In this document: one piece after another, positions 1-11,281 of the stretch | How the letters are laid out: each line of letters begins with the position of its first letter | Position numbering within the stretch: the stretch's first letter is position 1 | Assembly (NCBI GenBank): GCA_038025085.1 | Contig: CM076152.1 | Span: 26,062,001 to 26,126,000 of the forward strand | From: Tetragonia tetragonoides | Taxonomy: Eukaryota; Streptophyta; Magnoliopsida; Caryophyllales; Aizoaceae | DNA: 64,000 nt | Direction of reading: 5' to 3' | Translations under genes and position numbers: made by a program | The notes under the pieces: model-generated | The model's database searches: none | Told to the model about the DNA's origin: nothing | What the model saw: the letters and a program-made list of their open reading frames with translations, nothing else

Positions 1-560
1 GGTCCCTTAGACCTTGGATCTTATCTCTTAAAGTGAGTCATCTATCGGTGTCATGACCTCGACATCTATGATACTTGCAGAATGCGGTCGCATCCCAATA
101 GGATGATCTCTAATTTTCTGGTGGGTCTAGAGTAGGTCCTATTGGTTGTAGAATGTCTGTCTTGATGAGCATCTTGAGAGTAGTGGAGAGACTCATAGGT
201 AATGGTGAGCCAAAATCCTTGGATTTTGGATTGCACTTAACTTGGCCATGGTTAATTGTTTGGCCAATGTCGTGACATTTTTCTTGGATGGGGTTTTCCT
301 TTTTGGGATACCCATCTTGATCATTATTAATGGGTTCTGGAATGGAGTATGCGGTTACTCTACCATCTTTCACACATCTTTCTACACTACTCAACCTGTC
401 ATTTACGCTCTTTAGTTCTCCTAGAATTACAACTAAGAGTTCTTCAATAGCCATGTTGCTTTCAGACATGGTTGACGGTGTTTGCTTACGATCCTTGGTC
501 TTAGGTTCCTTTGAGTAAACTTAGGCTTTTCGATCCTGGATGGAATTCTCAACTTAGTAA
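1..560 (-). pseudogene. gag remnant of a Tat/Ogre-type Ty3 element
   Basis: On the minus strand an ATG at 469 opens a 119-codon frame whose first third looks like a coiled coil. It ends with the IGPTLDPPEN block that precedes the nucleocapsid motif. The same frame continues past a stop into CKYH-x4-GHDTDR near position 50, then another stop and a LTLRDKIQGLRD segment. The gag of element A (4110-5600) has the same order: PIGPTPDP, CKYHRGRGH, TLKEKIQDL. The capsid core found in A is absent here, so this copy has a large internal deletion as well as nonsense codons. The window edge cuts off anything further downstream. The family assignment rests on this internal comparison; no function is expected. 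Confidence 0.75.
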
Positions 561-1595
561 GGGACACCTAGGAGGGATATTCGAACATGCTTTTTAGAAG
601 AAGACAAACTCTTATATTAACCCTCAAAGTCCAAATATGAGAACTCTATATGCAAGTATGAGATGAACATGCAAATGATGACTCTTCTAGATGCCTTGTG
701 GCCTATGACTCGACGAATGCAACTCTATGAGGTGAACGAGTATGATGCAAGACTCTATAGTGTCCTACACATGCCTAAAATTATTTACATGCAAATGATA
801 TGTGAGAATCTAGAATTTCCTAAAATGATATGCAATGCGATATGCGACGCCTATATGTATGCACAAATTATCTAGTATGAGATGCGTGATGAAGCTACCC
901 ACTTATGGAAAGTGGGTGTATGCAACGTTCTAAGTTGATGCAAAATGATAAGCGATGCAATGCAATCTAAAAAATGATTCTATATGTCCTAGTATGGAGC
1001 TTCTAAAAATGAAATGCAATGCAATTTTTTTTTTTGATTTTTTAGTTAGAAAAAAGATGGGAAAAAAATCTAAAATAATCCCTCAATATGGTAACTTCTC
1101 AAGGAGACCCAATTTTTTGGAAATATTATCGATGCAAGTAATGTAGTTTCCCAATGATCTTTCGTCTTTTTATTAAAAAGAGAAAAAAGAAAAAAAATAC
1201 TCTTGACGAAAGAATATTACTCTTGACTTGCAAAATAAGTAAAGGGAAAAAGGATGAACCTAGACCCTAAACAAAATATGGGAAGCAAAAGATTACTCTT
1301 GACTTACTATGGGAACAAGATTTTTTTAGACTGGGGGAAGGGGAAAGATACTCTTGACTTGCAATGGAAAGTATAAAGACGCTACTCTTGACTTGCCATA
1401 AAACTCTTGACTTAGACATGGAAAATATATTCCGGACTCAAGAAAAGAAAAATATACTATTGACTTGTTTAAGGAAAGAAATAAGACTCTTTCTTACCTT
1501 TGGGAACGATCATTGGTCGAAATATATTACTTGCTCGAAATTGATTTTCTTGGAAAATAAGTCTCCCTAATATGGTTACTAGCATCGTCGGGAAG
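561..1595 (-). other. Untranslated leader of the same minus-strand remnant
   Basis: No gene is visible. The stretch is A+T rich and contains a degenerate motif, CTCTTGACTTG, about six times between 1200 and 1470. On the minus strand this reads CAAGTCAAGAG. The leader of element A has the same motif with the phrase GAAAGATCATTG at 3850-3960, so I infer this is the leader upstream of the gag remnant. Its LTR is missing because element A begins at 1596. Confidence 0.55.
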
Positions 1596-3093
1596 TGTAT
1601 ACACCCTAATCGGTTCTCATCCCCTGGCACCGCAACGCCCGATGATAATGGTAATGGATTAACATGGACGTAAGTAGAAAAGGACATTGCTCAGAAATCT
1701 AGACCAAATTCCTTGAAACCTCAGTCTTTAGATAGCCCTTGTTATAAGGTTTCCAACGCCTTTGACCTTGCCTCAATCAGGCTCCCAGATCAAGAGATAT
1801 CGCGCCTCGAAGATTTGGGTCAAAATCGATCAATCCCGACCCCCTGGGTCAGCCCAAGGGCAATTTTGTAATTTACTAAGCACAAAAAGTCAAAAAACCC
1901 TAGTCACGCGCGCGCCTCCAGCCCAGCGGCAGACGCTGTCAGCCCGACGGCACACACGTGACAGCGAGGACCTTCTGGGCAGCCGCAGGGGCCATCGGCA
2001 TGCCGCGATGGCCTGTTTTTTTGGCTGGGCCGAGTTTGGCGCCGGGTTTCTTACCCTAGGCCCCTAATTCCGTCCCCTAACTCTATAAATACTCCTTTTT
2101 ACCGTCTTTTGAGAGAGGTTGGTCAGTTTATAATTTTGAGAGCATTGAGAGCTCAAATTTCCCCTAATCATAGAGAATTCAGATTTTGAAGACTCAAGCA
2201 AGCCATTGCATCCCACCTAGCACCCAAGATTGAAGAGAAAGTCCAATTCTACTAGTCCCGTTCGAATAGAACGTCCAGGTTAACCATCCTGAGGGCCTAA
2301 ATTGTTTATTAAAATCTCTTATTTATTGTTTATAATCATGTTTTATTTAGCTTTTGATTATGGTTGAATAAATTTGCATGCTTGGGTTTTTGTACATAAT
2401 TATGCATGAGTAGACAATTTAAAGTTAGTATCTTTTTATTAGTTTATACAAATTTGCATCTTTTTTATAGTTTGTACATGCATATAGCAACCTCCTAGGT
2501 TTATTTTAGCATAAAGTTGATATTTTTGCATTGTTCTTCCTTTGAAGTTACTAACAAATTTATTGATGTGCATATGCAATACTTGGAGCGTTTAGCAAAG
2601 TGCGGTAGGTTGGAGCGTTAATTTAATGCTTTACCTCTTGTTTATGCTTGGTAATAGTATGCATGTAACTTAGATATAGTTGTGCAAAGTGATAACATAG
2701 GAAATTTTTTTGGTTTTAACCCGCCTAGTTAATATAGGATCTTGGACGACCGGACTTATATGGAACCATATAGTATAAATGAATATTTGACATGGATAGG
2801 CTTAGTACAGGACGTTTATTCAGGCGATTTAGGTGAGATTCGTTTTATTTATCTCGTACCTACACCCCCGAACTCAATATTTAGTCCCCATGGGCATGAG
2901 TCATTTCCCAATAGGAATTGGGTGTACTTTTTTATGGTTTCCAATTGTTTCCTAAAAATTGGTGGCGACTTCTTTGTTTGCAAATCGTTATTCCCCATAA
3001 TTAATTCAAATTGCATTATTGACGTATTATTTAAGAACCATGAATTCCATGCCAAATATCACGATTAGCGCCGGAAAGGCGAGGGTTCTTACA
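1596..3093 (+). repeat. 5' LTR of element A
   Basis: A 1498-bp LTR that starts TGTATACACC and ends GGGTTCTTACA, directly followed by the primer site. It matches 26142-27572 over almost its whole length. U3 holds a G+C-rich AGCGGC cluster (about 1915-2010) in otherwise A+T-rich DNA, followed by a TATA box. The last 25 bp contain CGCC-GGAAA-GGCG, a short hairpin. The open frame at 2742-3068 lies in U5-like sequence and is not taken as a gene. Confidence 0.88.
2084..2090 (+). promoter_or_regulatory. TATA box of LTR A
   Basis: TATAAAT sits about 75-170 bp after the G+C-rich cluster of U3 and is kept in the 3' LTR at 26660-26666. It is the likely start signal for the element RNA. Confidence 0.6.
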
Positions 3094-3094
3094 G

Positions 3095-3112
3095 TGGTGA
3101 CTTCACTGGGGA
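3095..3112 (+). other. Primer binding site of element A, Arg tRNA-like
   Basis: TGGTGACTTCACTGGGGA begins one base after the LTR. It resembles the complement of a plant arginine tRNA 3' end (TGGCGACTCCGCTGGGGA) with three differences. Elements B and C have TGGCGACTTCACTGGGGA at the same place. Arg tRNA priming is characteristic of Ogre/Tat elements. Confidence 0.75.
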
Positions 3113-4109
3113 CAATTAACAAGAGGGTGTAATTCGAATACCTATCCATGTCAATAATTTATTTTAGCTATTTGGTTCAATCACCGTATGTGTTTACTTT
3201 CTTTGCTTTTCATTCATATCATTCATATTGCATGCGTTATCATCGCAAGATGTCGAAAGACATCACCACACCATAAACAGGAATTACCCTTTGGAACATT
3301 GTCTATGACTTAGGCCGGTGACCCACTCGGTCCGAATTACCTTTGCACATAGTCGTGTTCCGCCCCATGGCATTCACATGTTGCCATTTGAAATGTGTGA
3401 AACGATACGTTTAGTTTTACTATGCACCCCATAGATGACGAAACGCATCCGGTCGTGAGTTACCGTATCCAACCATAGATTGTGTCAAAATATCGCATTA
3501 GTCCTATAGTCCATATCAAGGTGCTATTTGATTTACTTGCCATATTATTATTGATTGTTTCCTTGCTATGTGATTAGTTTCCATAGAATATTAGCATTAG
3601 ATCCCCCCTTAGGATTTTTTATTGAGTCCTGGTTAGGGAAGGTTTCCCTTTTGTTTGCTTGTGCGTTTTGTCAAGTTTGCCAATAGAGTCTAGGATCTTT
3701 TTTTTTAGGAAGTAGAATCCATGCATGACTCCAATGACACTAGTGACCATATTAGGAAGACGCTCCTTTCCATATGAATTAGATTGTGTGTCAATAACAT
3801 ATTCCCGTCAATGATCTTTCACAAAATAAAAAAAGAGTCTTACTTTATTCCATATGCAAGTCAATAGTTTATCTTCCTTTCTTAAATTAGGGAATTTTAT
3901 CCCATATGCAAGTCAAGAGTAGATTTTTTTTTATATAGAGTCGAAAGATCATTGACTAGAATATTCTATTTACATAAAATCGCGTTTTTTCCAAAGATCA
4001 CCATGTTGAGGATTAGTGCTAGATTCTCTTCCCACGTTTCTTTTTAAATAAAATCTTTATTCTGTGGAGTTTTTCATTTCCTTTCTATTTTATTAAATGA
4101 GCCTATTTT
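3113..4109 (+). other. Untranslated leader of element A
   Basis: No gene is seen. The leader contains CAAGTCAATAG and CAAGTCAAGAG motifs with GAAAGATCATTG (3850-3960), shared with the minus-strand remnant at 561-1595. Its first 560 bp match the leader of element C read from 28141 leftwards. Confidence 0.6.
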
Positions 4110-5600
4110 ATGTCAAGAATTGGTAGGAGTAAAGATCCCGGTCCTAGGAAGTGGGAGAAGGACGAGTCCAGCAAGAGATTGGTCCGCAAGTTGTCGTTCG
4201 AACCTTCACCAAAAGCACAGTTCGCGGGCCCCATTTGGCTCGACTACCTTTGCACACCGCCATTGTCACTCCAAGCCTCACCACCTAGTTCACCTAAGTC
4301 CCCTATGTCTAGAGACGCTGAGAAAATCGCTGACCAAAAGATGGATGACCTTTTAGCCCAATTGGTCACCATAAATGCTAGATTCACTGATATGGAAGCC
4401 CGTGTTGCCAAGTTGGATCCCCCTGCTACGGATGATGATGAGCCCAAGCCCAACGAGGAAAAGACAGAGCCCTCCACTAAAGAGGTTTAAGAACTTCAAG
4501 CCAAACTGAACAGGCTTGAATCTGACTTAGGCAAAAGTCGTGTCTTACATGATCATCAATTCTGAAGGCTATGCTCCCCACATCAAGGGAAAATTGCCCA
4601 CTAAGTTTTCCATGCCTGAAATTCCCACCTTTAAAGGAACCGACGATCCACAAGATCACATTAGAGCTTTCACTACTGCATTGGGCCTCAGAGGCATTGA
4701 ACAAGAGTTGTATGTTCACCTCTTTCTCCAAACTTTGGATCCTGCTGTCAGGGCCTGGTTCTTCAAGTAGCCCACCCAAAAGTTGCAAAAATGGGAAGAT
4801 TTATCCACCTTGTTCCTCGAGAGATATGCTGACAATGTCTTGCCTCCCATGACATTAAGAGAGTTGGACATCACCAAGCAAGGTGATAAAGAAGGTTTCA
4901 CCAATTTCGTCAGAAGATGGAGAACTAAGGTTGCTGAAATGATTGATCGCCCATTTAAAAGGGATCAAATTAGGATGCTGGTCCAGAACTTGGCATCTGA
5001 ATACCGTGAACACATAAAGTTTCAGCCCATAACCACTTATGCCCAACTAACTGAAGTAGACATGGCCATTGAAGACGACCAACTCCAAAGAGGAAAGAAC
5101 AAGGTCACTTACAACAACAATACAAGTGGGTACAAGGATAAAAAATACACCAATACCAATCATGCCTCCACGAGTAGAGGAAATGAAGTAAATGTCATTG
5201 CTGATAGACGTGCAAGAAGGTTTACTCCCCTCGGGATGCCTTATGTCAAGGCCCTAAACAAACTAGTCAAAGGAGACTATCTACACCCGATTGGGCCTAC
5301 TCCCGATCCACTTATAGAGAAAAGGTCGCCATACTGGAACGAGTCTGCATTCTGCAAATACCATAGGGGTCGTGGGCACGATACTGAAAACTGTTACACC
5401 CTCAAGGAGAAAATCCAGGATCTGTTCGACAATGGCACCATACCAATGACGCACCGCCGCCCAGCAACAACAATAATCCCCTCGGGAACTCTTTTGCCAT
5501 CGACCACCGAAGAAGGGTTTGATCCATCCTATCTGATCACTCCTGTTGGGCAGGCCATACCACCATACCCAAGCCCAAGGCCCACGCTAGACATTTGCAG
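4110..5600 (+). pseudogene. Element A gag (capsid and nucleocapsid)
   Basis: The frame starts at 4110, breaks at a TAA (4488-4490), shifts, resumes near 4540 and continues through a TAG at 4768-4770 into the long frame that begins at 4783. The capsid core is recognisable from the block around SMPEIPTFKGTDDPQDHI, with PMTLRELDITKQ and FVRRWRTKVAEM further on, a typical plant Ty3 gag series. The nucleocapsid motif C-x2-H-x4-H-x4-C lies at 5353-5394 (CKYHRGRGHDTENC). The acidic and proline-rich N-terminal part is poorly conserved. Element B (12991-13690) and element G (63420-63999) carry related gag frames. At least three lesions show that this copy cannot make gag. Confidence 0.85.
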
Positions 5601-6684
5601 CCTTTGGGACAGTGACGAAGAGGATGATGGATCCTATACTGATCCAGAAGACGTGTTGACCCCGCAAGTCCATGACATAGCAAACGGCAAAGCCTGGTAT
5701 AATATCTCCGATGACGAGAAAGAGGAGGATGACAAAGCTCTGTACTACCTCACAAGGTCAGGACGCCAATTCAGGCCCGAAAATATCTATTATCACCCAT
5801 CTCAAATCCAACACATGGAGCTCGTAACAATCCCCAATAGGGATCCAGCCCAAAGAGAAATGGCTAAAGAAGATGATGGGACCAACATTCTCAAACAGTT
5901 GCAAAGGAAAAAAGCTGACATATCCATCTGGCAATTGTTGACCACTTCTATCACACATAGAAGGGCCGTGTTAGAAGCCTTGAATGCAACCACCATTTCT
6001 CCATACGCCACTCCTGAAGAGATAATTAACCTCCTGGTCCAAGGAAAGTCATCCACACCTGTCACCTTTTCTGATAAAGACCTTCCGCCTGAAGGTATCC
6101 ATCACAACAAAGCCCTTTATCTGACCGTAATCTGTCAACAAAGACAACTCCCTATGACTTTGGTCGACAATGACTCAGCCGTAAATGTATGCCCTTTGAG
6201 GACCGCTGAAGACCTCAAAATAGATTGTAACAATCTCGCGCATTCCGCACAAGGACTAAGAGCTTACGATAATTCCAAAAGAAACGTCTTGGGCACATTT
6301 TCCATGAACGTCAATATTGGGCCGATCGAGAAAATGGTCCAGTTCCACGTAATCGACATACCAGCCACCTTCAACCTACTCCTAGGAAGGGCTTGGTTGC
6401 ATGGGCTAAATGTTGTAGCTTTAACCCTGCATCAAAAGGTAAAGCTTTCCATGGAAGGATCCACACTGGAAATCTGTGCTGATACCATGGTGGCCCAGAT
6501 AGAAAAACCTCCAGTCCTAAAGATAGAGCATAATGAGCAAGACGAAGAATTGTGGGGCTTCGAGAAAATAGCCTTCATAGAAACAATAGAGCTCCCACTC
6601 AATGTAAATGGTCTACTCAGAAAGCAAGGTCACTTTCCAGGCACTACTCTGGGCCCTCACCCCGAGGTAGCCCAAACCTGCTAG
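5601..6684 (+). pseudogene. Element A protease region
   Basis: This is the same frame as the nucleocapsid, open to a TAG at 6682-6684. A variable acidic linker is followed by an aspartic-protease-like domain: LVDNDSAVNVCPL with the candidate catalytic Asp codon at 6166, then the HVIDIPATFNLLLGRAWLHG flap and fold region at about 6345-6410. In this retroelement family the active site normally reads DNGS, so DNDS is a likely missense change. The frame goes on after the TAG into the segment at 6766-7299. Confidence 0.75.
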
Positions 6685-7437
6685 AATACCAAGATCAAAA
6701 ACGATCTATCTGGGCTAGACTACAAGCCCACAAGGCAAGAAATCCGATCTTACATATCAAAGGAAGTGGCTAGGAAAAGAGTCCGCGTGGCCAACAAGCC
6801 CGGTTCACATAGCATGGATCCTTATCCCCTCACCCTTAATGGGCAGTTTCTTCAAGAAGGCGACCCATATCCTTATTACGGATTCCCTGAACCATATGCA
6901 ATCAATGGAGTCCTAGTTCTAGGCTTTGAAACATTTCAAGACTGCTTCACCATGAGTGAAGACACACCCATACCTCCTAATGAAGACCGATCCACGAAAG
7001 ATTGGGCTATTGACATGGCACCAAACGACTTCGGGCTACTATTTGGTGAACAGCGTCGCCAATACTACGAGGCAACAAACAAACTTCCCCTTGCTATGCT
7101 TTTTAATGAAGGTTTCGACCCGTCCAAGCTGATCGCCCCAATCGGCCCCGACCGCACCACCTGGAAGCACGAGATAAAGTGGACTCCAGTCGAAGGAGCC
7201 AAGTACAAGTTCACGATTCGCAACGGTCCGAGTCCGAGTCTGATTCTGATTCTGAGTCCGATTCCGAGTCCGAGTCTGATTCTGAGTCTGTTATCCTAGA
7301 AGTGTCGGGTAATCCACCCCAGTCTATTCCTGCTATTACTAAGGTCCTTAGTGATGACCTCATTGATGTATTTTCCGCTTCTATTAATTTTTATGAGTGT
7401 CGATTTTGCTTACTCGGATTGTCTCGTTGCTAATAAT
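6685..7437 (+). pseudogene. Element A protease-RT linker with Ser-Asp-Glu repeat and frameshift
   Basis: After the TAG the same frame continues at 6766-7299 with FNEGFDPSKLIAPIGPD, then enters a simple GTCCGA/TTCTGA repeat at 7226-7290. In the upstream frame the repeat reads as Pro/Ser/Leu/Ile. In the frame that leads to RT it reads as alternating Ser, Asp and Glu, followed by VILEVSGNPPQSIP. The reading frame therefore changes inside the repeat, most simply by a slippage indel. The acidic serine reading is more likely ancestral because it joins to RT. Confidence 0.6.
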
Positions 7438-8757
7438 TCAGAAGATATAGTGGAATTGCCAAAAGAATTCATTAAAGCATTAATCGAACATGAACAAAAG
7501 ACTTCAATAGTCAAAGAAACAGAGACAATAAATATTACAGCTAATGACGAACCTCGCCACGTGCAAATAGGCTTGTCTTTAACCTCTAATGAACGCGAAC
7601 CATTCGTAACACTCCTAAATAATTATACGGATGTCTTCGCCTGGTCCTACAAGGACATGCCCGGCATAGACCGCAACATTGCCCAGCACACCATCCCGCT
7701 AAAACCCGACTGCAAACCAGTCAATCAGAAGTTAAGAAGAATGAAACCAGAGTGGGCTCTTAAGATCAAAAAGGAGGTCCAAAAACAATTAGATGCAGGC
7801 TCCATAAGAGTGGCCAATTACCCCGATTGGGTAGCTAACATCGTCCCAGTCCCAAAAAAGGACGGACGGGTGCGAATGTGTGTAGATTTCAGGGACTTGA
7901 ACAAAGCAAGCCCAAAAGATGACTTTTCAATACCCCATATAGATGTTCTGGTGGACAATACTGCTGGACACGCCCTCCTATCATTCATGGACGGGTACGC
8001 AGGATATAATCAGGTCTTGATGGCCAAAGAGGATGAGAGAAAACCACTTTCGTCACGCAATGGGGGACTTATTGCTACACAGTAATGCCATTGTGGCTTA
8101 AGAATGCAGGGGCCACATACCATAGAACTGCGACAACCCTGCTCCACGATATGATGCATAAAGAGGCTGAAGTTTATGTAGATGACATGATCATAAAGTC
8201 CAAAGATAGGGAAGGGCATGTACCCTCACTTCAAAAGTTCTTCGACAGGCTTAGGAAGTACAACATGATGTTTAATCCCAAAAAGTGAGCATTCGGAGTT
8301 ACATCCGGCAAACATCTAGGATTTGTAATAAGTACTATAGGAATCGAGATTGATCCATTCAAGATCAAAGCCATAATAGACATGCCAGCACCAAAAACAA
8401 AAAAAGGAATAAAAGGCTTTTTGGGAAGGATCCAATACATTAGCAGGTTCATTTCCAAGTTGACTATCACTTGTGAGCCCATATTCAAGAAACTAAAAAA
8501 AGAGGTAAAAACGGAATGGGATGAACAATGCTAAAAAGCCTTTCACAAAATTAAGGCCTATTTATCTGAACCACCCGTTCTGGTACCGCCCACTCTAGGC
8601 ATGCCTCTAATCCTTTACCTTACAGTCACAGAGACGTCAATGGGGGCCATGCTAGCCCAAGAAATAGACAAGAAAGAAAAGGCAATCTACTATGTAAGAA
8701 ATAAGTTTCTAGGATACGAAACCCAATATTCGCCTCTAGAAACGAACATGCCTAGCC
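7438..8757 (+). pseudogene. Element A reverse transcriptase and RT-linked RNase H
   Basis: The fingers and palm motifs are clear: VPVPKKDGRVRMCVDFRDLN at about 7843-7900, HALLSFMDGYAGYNQ at about 7968-8012 and the catalytic YVDD at 8175-8186. A one-base deletion near 8041 shifts the frame at the KTTFVT segment. Stops follow at 8286-8288 (TGA) and 8532-8534 (TAA). The connection domain (GFLGRIQYISRF) and the first, RT-linked RNase H region (LYLTVTETSMGAMLAQE, then PLETN) run up to about 8760. The order and sequence are Ty3-like and match Tat elements. The number of lesions rules out activity. Confidence 0.85.
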
Positions 8758-9402
8758 TTGGTCGCGACAACTAAAAAGCTACGACATTACATTCTCCAAC
8801 ATACGATCCACATAAGATCGAGAGAAAATCCTCTAAAGTACATATTTGAAAAGCCCATACTCCATGGTAGAATAGCCGGGTGGACCGTCCTCCTGCCAGA
8901 GTTCGACCTCAAATTTGAACACCAAAATGCCATAAAAGGGCATGCCATCTCGGAGTACTTAGCCGACCAGGCTATACACGAACCTGATCACAAAGATGAA
9001 TACCACTTTTCAGAAGAAGGGGTCATGACATTAGATACCGAGACTTGGCAACTCTATTTTGATGGAGCATCTAACCAAAATGGTTTTGGAGTAGGAGTAC
9101 TAATAGTATCCCCCGACGGTGCACATACACCTATTTCAGTCAAATTAGACCACGAAGTCACCAACAATGGTGCAGAATATGAAGCTTGCATAATAGGAGT
9201 GCAATCCACTATAAGCCTCGGTATAAAGACGCTTCGAGTCTATAGGGACTCATCACTCATAATTAACCAAATTTCTAAAGTATGGAAAGTCAAAAGTGAA
9301 TCCTTGGCACTCTACCAAGATTACTTGGACAAGATCCTAGTTTAATTCAACCAAATACATTTTACATATCTCCCACGAGAAGATAATCAATTTGCAAACG
9401 CT
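8758..9402 (+). pseudogene. Element A second, archaeal-type RNase H
   Basis: The first part (RHYILQHTIHIRSRENPLKY) ends the RT-linked RNase H. A separate RNase H follows, beginning WQLYFDGAS, with acidic residues at codons 9061 (D), 9181 (E of AEYEAC) and 9247 (D of YRDSS). The fourth expected Asp, in the A-D-A-L motif, is Asn here (9397-9399), consistent with GAC to AAC. A TAA at 9343-9345 interrupts the frame. A second RNase H of this kind between RT and integrase is a hallmark of the Tat lineage. With the stop and the D-to-N change this copy is inactive. Confidence 0.8.
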
Positions 9403-9884
9403 TTGGCCAAGCTAGCAAGCATGATTAATATCCCTGAAACCATTCGGATGATGCCCATCTGCGTGCAAAGAAGATCCGAGCCTTCGTACTGCAACACTTT
9501 AGAAGTGTTCCATGATAAAGAAGACGAATGGTACACCTATATAAAGAATCTACTCGTCCATCAACTTTATCCTCCTGATTCTAGTCCTAGAGCCCAAAAG
9601 GCACTCAGAAGCCTTGCAACCCAATTCCTAGAGGTACAAGGCCTGATATACAAGAAAAGCCCAAACGGGATTAACCTCCTATGCGTAGGCACCAAAATAG
9701 CCCATAAGGTTTTACGAGAGGTACACACAAGAGTTTGTGGACCGTACATGAACGGCATGATGTTATCCAGGAAAATAATAAGGCTCGGATATTATTGGAC
9801 AACAATGGAAAAGGATTGTTGCGAATTTGTCAAAAGGTGCATACAATGTCAGACACATGCAAATCTACAACACTTACCGACAAG
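9403..9884 (+). pseudogene. Element A integrase, N-terminal part, cut by element B
   Basis: The frame shows the zinc-binding region of integrase: EVHTRVCGPYMNG, LGYYWTTMEKDCCEFVKRC and IQCQTHANLQ. The usual second His appears replaced in PYMNG. At 9885 it runs into the LTR of element B, after codons for HLP and an ACA. The same frame resumes at 18613 with the integrase core. The segment from 9885 to about 9927 that looks open is LTR sequence and does not belong to the protein. Confidence 0.85.
9880..9884 (+). repeat. Left target-site duplication of element B
   Basis: ACAAG precedes the LTR start and CCAAG follows the LTR end at 18607-18611. Four of five bases match, as expected for a 5-bp Ty3 duplication with one later change. 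Confidence 0.65.
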
Positions 9885-11262
9885 TGTAGACGCCAAAAAA
9901 GCGTCTTCAGGCTTTTCTACGAGATGATGAAAGGAGTAATTTTTAAGCTTGAACTGCTATTTTGCTTTAATAGTTTAAAATAAGGTCTCAGGCTTTTCTA
10001 CGAGATGGCATGCCCTTTATTTTTAACACTCCTTTATTTACATTCTATCCAAAAGCCCTATTCAAGAGCTTTCCAATGACACGTCTCATGCCTCATTCCG
10101 ACCCCCGACCGCCAAGTTGCGATAGAGGGGCAAAATCGTCTTTCGCCACTCAAGGGTAAAACAGTCTTTTCCCATTTTTCGGATCATTAAAAATTCCCTG
10201 GAAGATAAAGACAGGTTGGATGACGTCATCATGACGTCATCCAGCTGGCTGCAGACAGCCGTCAGCGGCCCTGAAAAACATCCCAGGGCCGCTAGCGGCG
10301 CTATCCTGGGCCGCTAGCGGCCTTGTCCAGCGCCGCTAGCGGCGCTGCCTTTCTCCTCGGGCCCGGCTCATATTTCAGGCCTGTTTCATTTTTCAGCTCA
10401 TTTTCACCCGTCCAACCCTACTTCTCCACGCCTATATAAACAACCCTCCACCCTCAGTTCAAAACAGACAGTCTACAGTTGACACCCTTTATTCTCAGTA
10501 GTATTGACTCTGAGCTTCTCCCTCTTTCTTCCATAAACAATTCTATTCTATTCTCGGGAGTATTGACACCGAGCTTCTCCCTCTTTCTTCCAAACTTGAG
10601 ATCTATTTTTACTATTCTTGTCAAATATAGCCTACAGTTCAGGTACAAATTCCTGAGGGCTCAAATTAAATTAATTGCTTAACTGTTTATTTTTCCAATA
10701 GTCATAACGTAGATATCATGCTAGAATAACGTTTTTATTGCTTCTTAAATATGTCTGTATAGTCGTTGTGCTGGTCAACTTGTCAAATCGAATGCATGTC
10801 TAAATAAGAGTTAAAAATAAATGTTGTGATGCTTGTGATGAACCAATTAATAGTCTAAGTCTAGGTTGTTAATCCGGTTTGTGTGGGAATAATGTCTTTA
10901 CATTATTAAGCAAACTTGAGTTAGTAGAGGCCGTCAAAATACGGGCAAGTTGGGTGCCTAACACCTTCCCACCTCGTACCTTTGCCCCCGAACCCTTTAT
11001 TCTTGGGTACTTATATGTTTTATATAAGCGGGGATCTTTCTAAAAACATGATTAGTTCACTTTTCGCGCTATTGGGTTGTCCCTTCGATAAAACGCCGAT
11101 AGCAGATTTGTGACCTCTTTCATGGTTTTTATTCAATTCAAGTCTTTACAAAAGCTTTTCTAACTCGATGGTCCCTTGAACTTATCTAAGCCTCCAACTG
11201 AAAAATTTTCTATAAGGACGCACTCCGTGGAAACCAACGTTGGAAAATCCCGGGTCCTTACA
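9885..11262 (+). repeat. 5' LTR of element B
   Basis: A 1378-bp LTR starting TGTAGACGCC and ending GGTCCTTACA. U3 holds three copies of the 12-bp palindrome GCCGCTAGCGGC (10288-10299, 10310-10321, 10332-10343), while the 3' LTR has one (17724-17735). The TATA box TATATAAA is at 10433-10440. A short phrase around CTTTTCTACGAGATG is duplicated near the start (about 9910 and 9990). The two LTRs differ by several indels, so the insertion is not recent. Confidence 0.9.
10433..10440 (+). promoter_or_regulatory. TATA box of LTR B
   Basis: TATATAAA lies 90 bp after the last palindrome. In the 3' LTR the same place reads TATGTAAA (17825-17832), so the 3' copy has a damaged box. Confidence 0.6.
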
Positions 11263-11263
11263 G

Positions 11264-11281
11264 TGGCGACTTCACTGGGGA
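11264..11281 (+). other. Primer binding site of element B, Arg tRNA-like
   Basis: TGGCGACTTCACTGGGGA starts one base after the LTR. It has two differences from the complement of a plant arginine tRNA 3' end and equals the site of element C. Confidence 0.78.

Noticed and set aside
2742..3068. Open frame of 108 codons, with a close copy at 27317-27613
   Set aside because: Both lie in the U5-like end of the LTRs of element A. Related LTRs C and G break the frame, so it is shared noncoding LTR sequence.
9885..9983. Apparent continuation of the integrase frame and the overlapping frame to 9983
   Set aside because: This sequence is the LTR start of element B, repeated at 17348.
10479..10682. Paired open frames 10454-10682 and 17846-18074
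   Set aside because: Both are the same part of LTR B just after the TATA box; LTR leader sequence, not genes.
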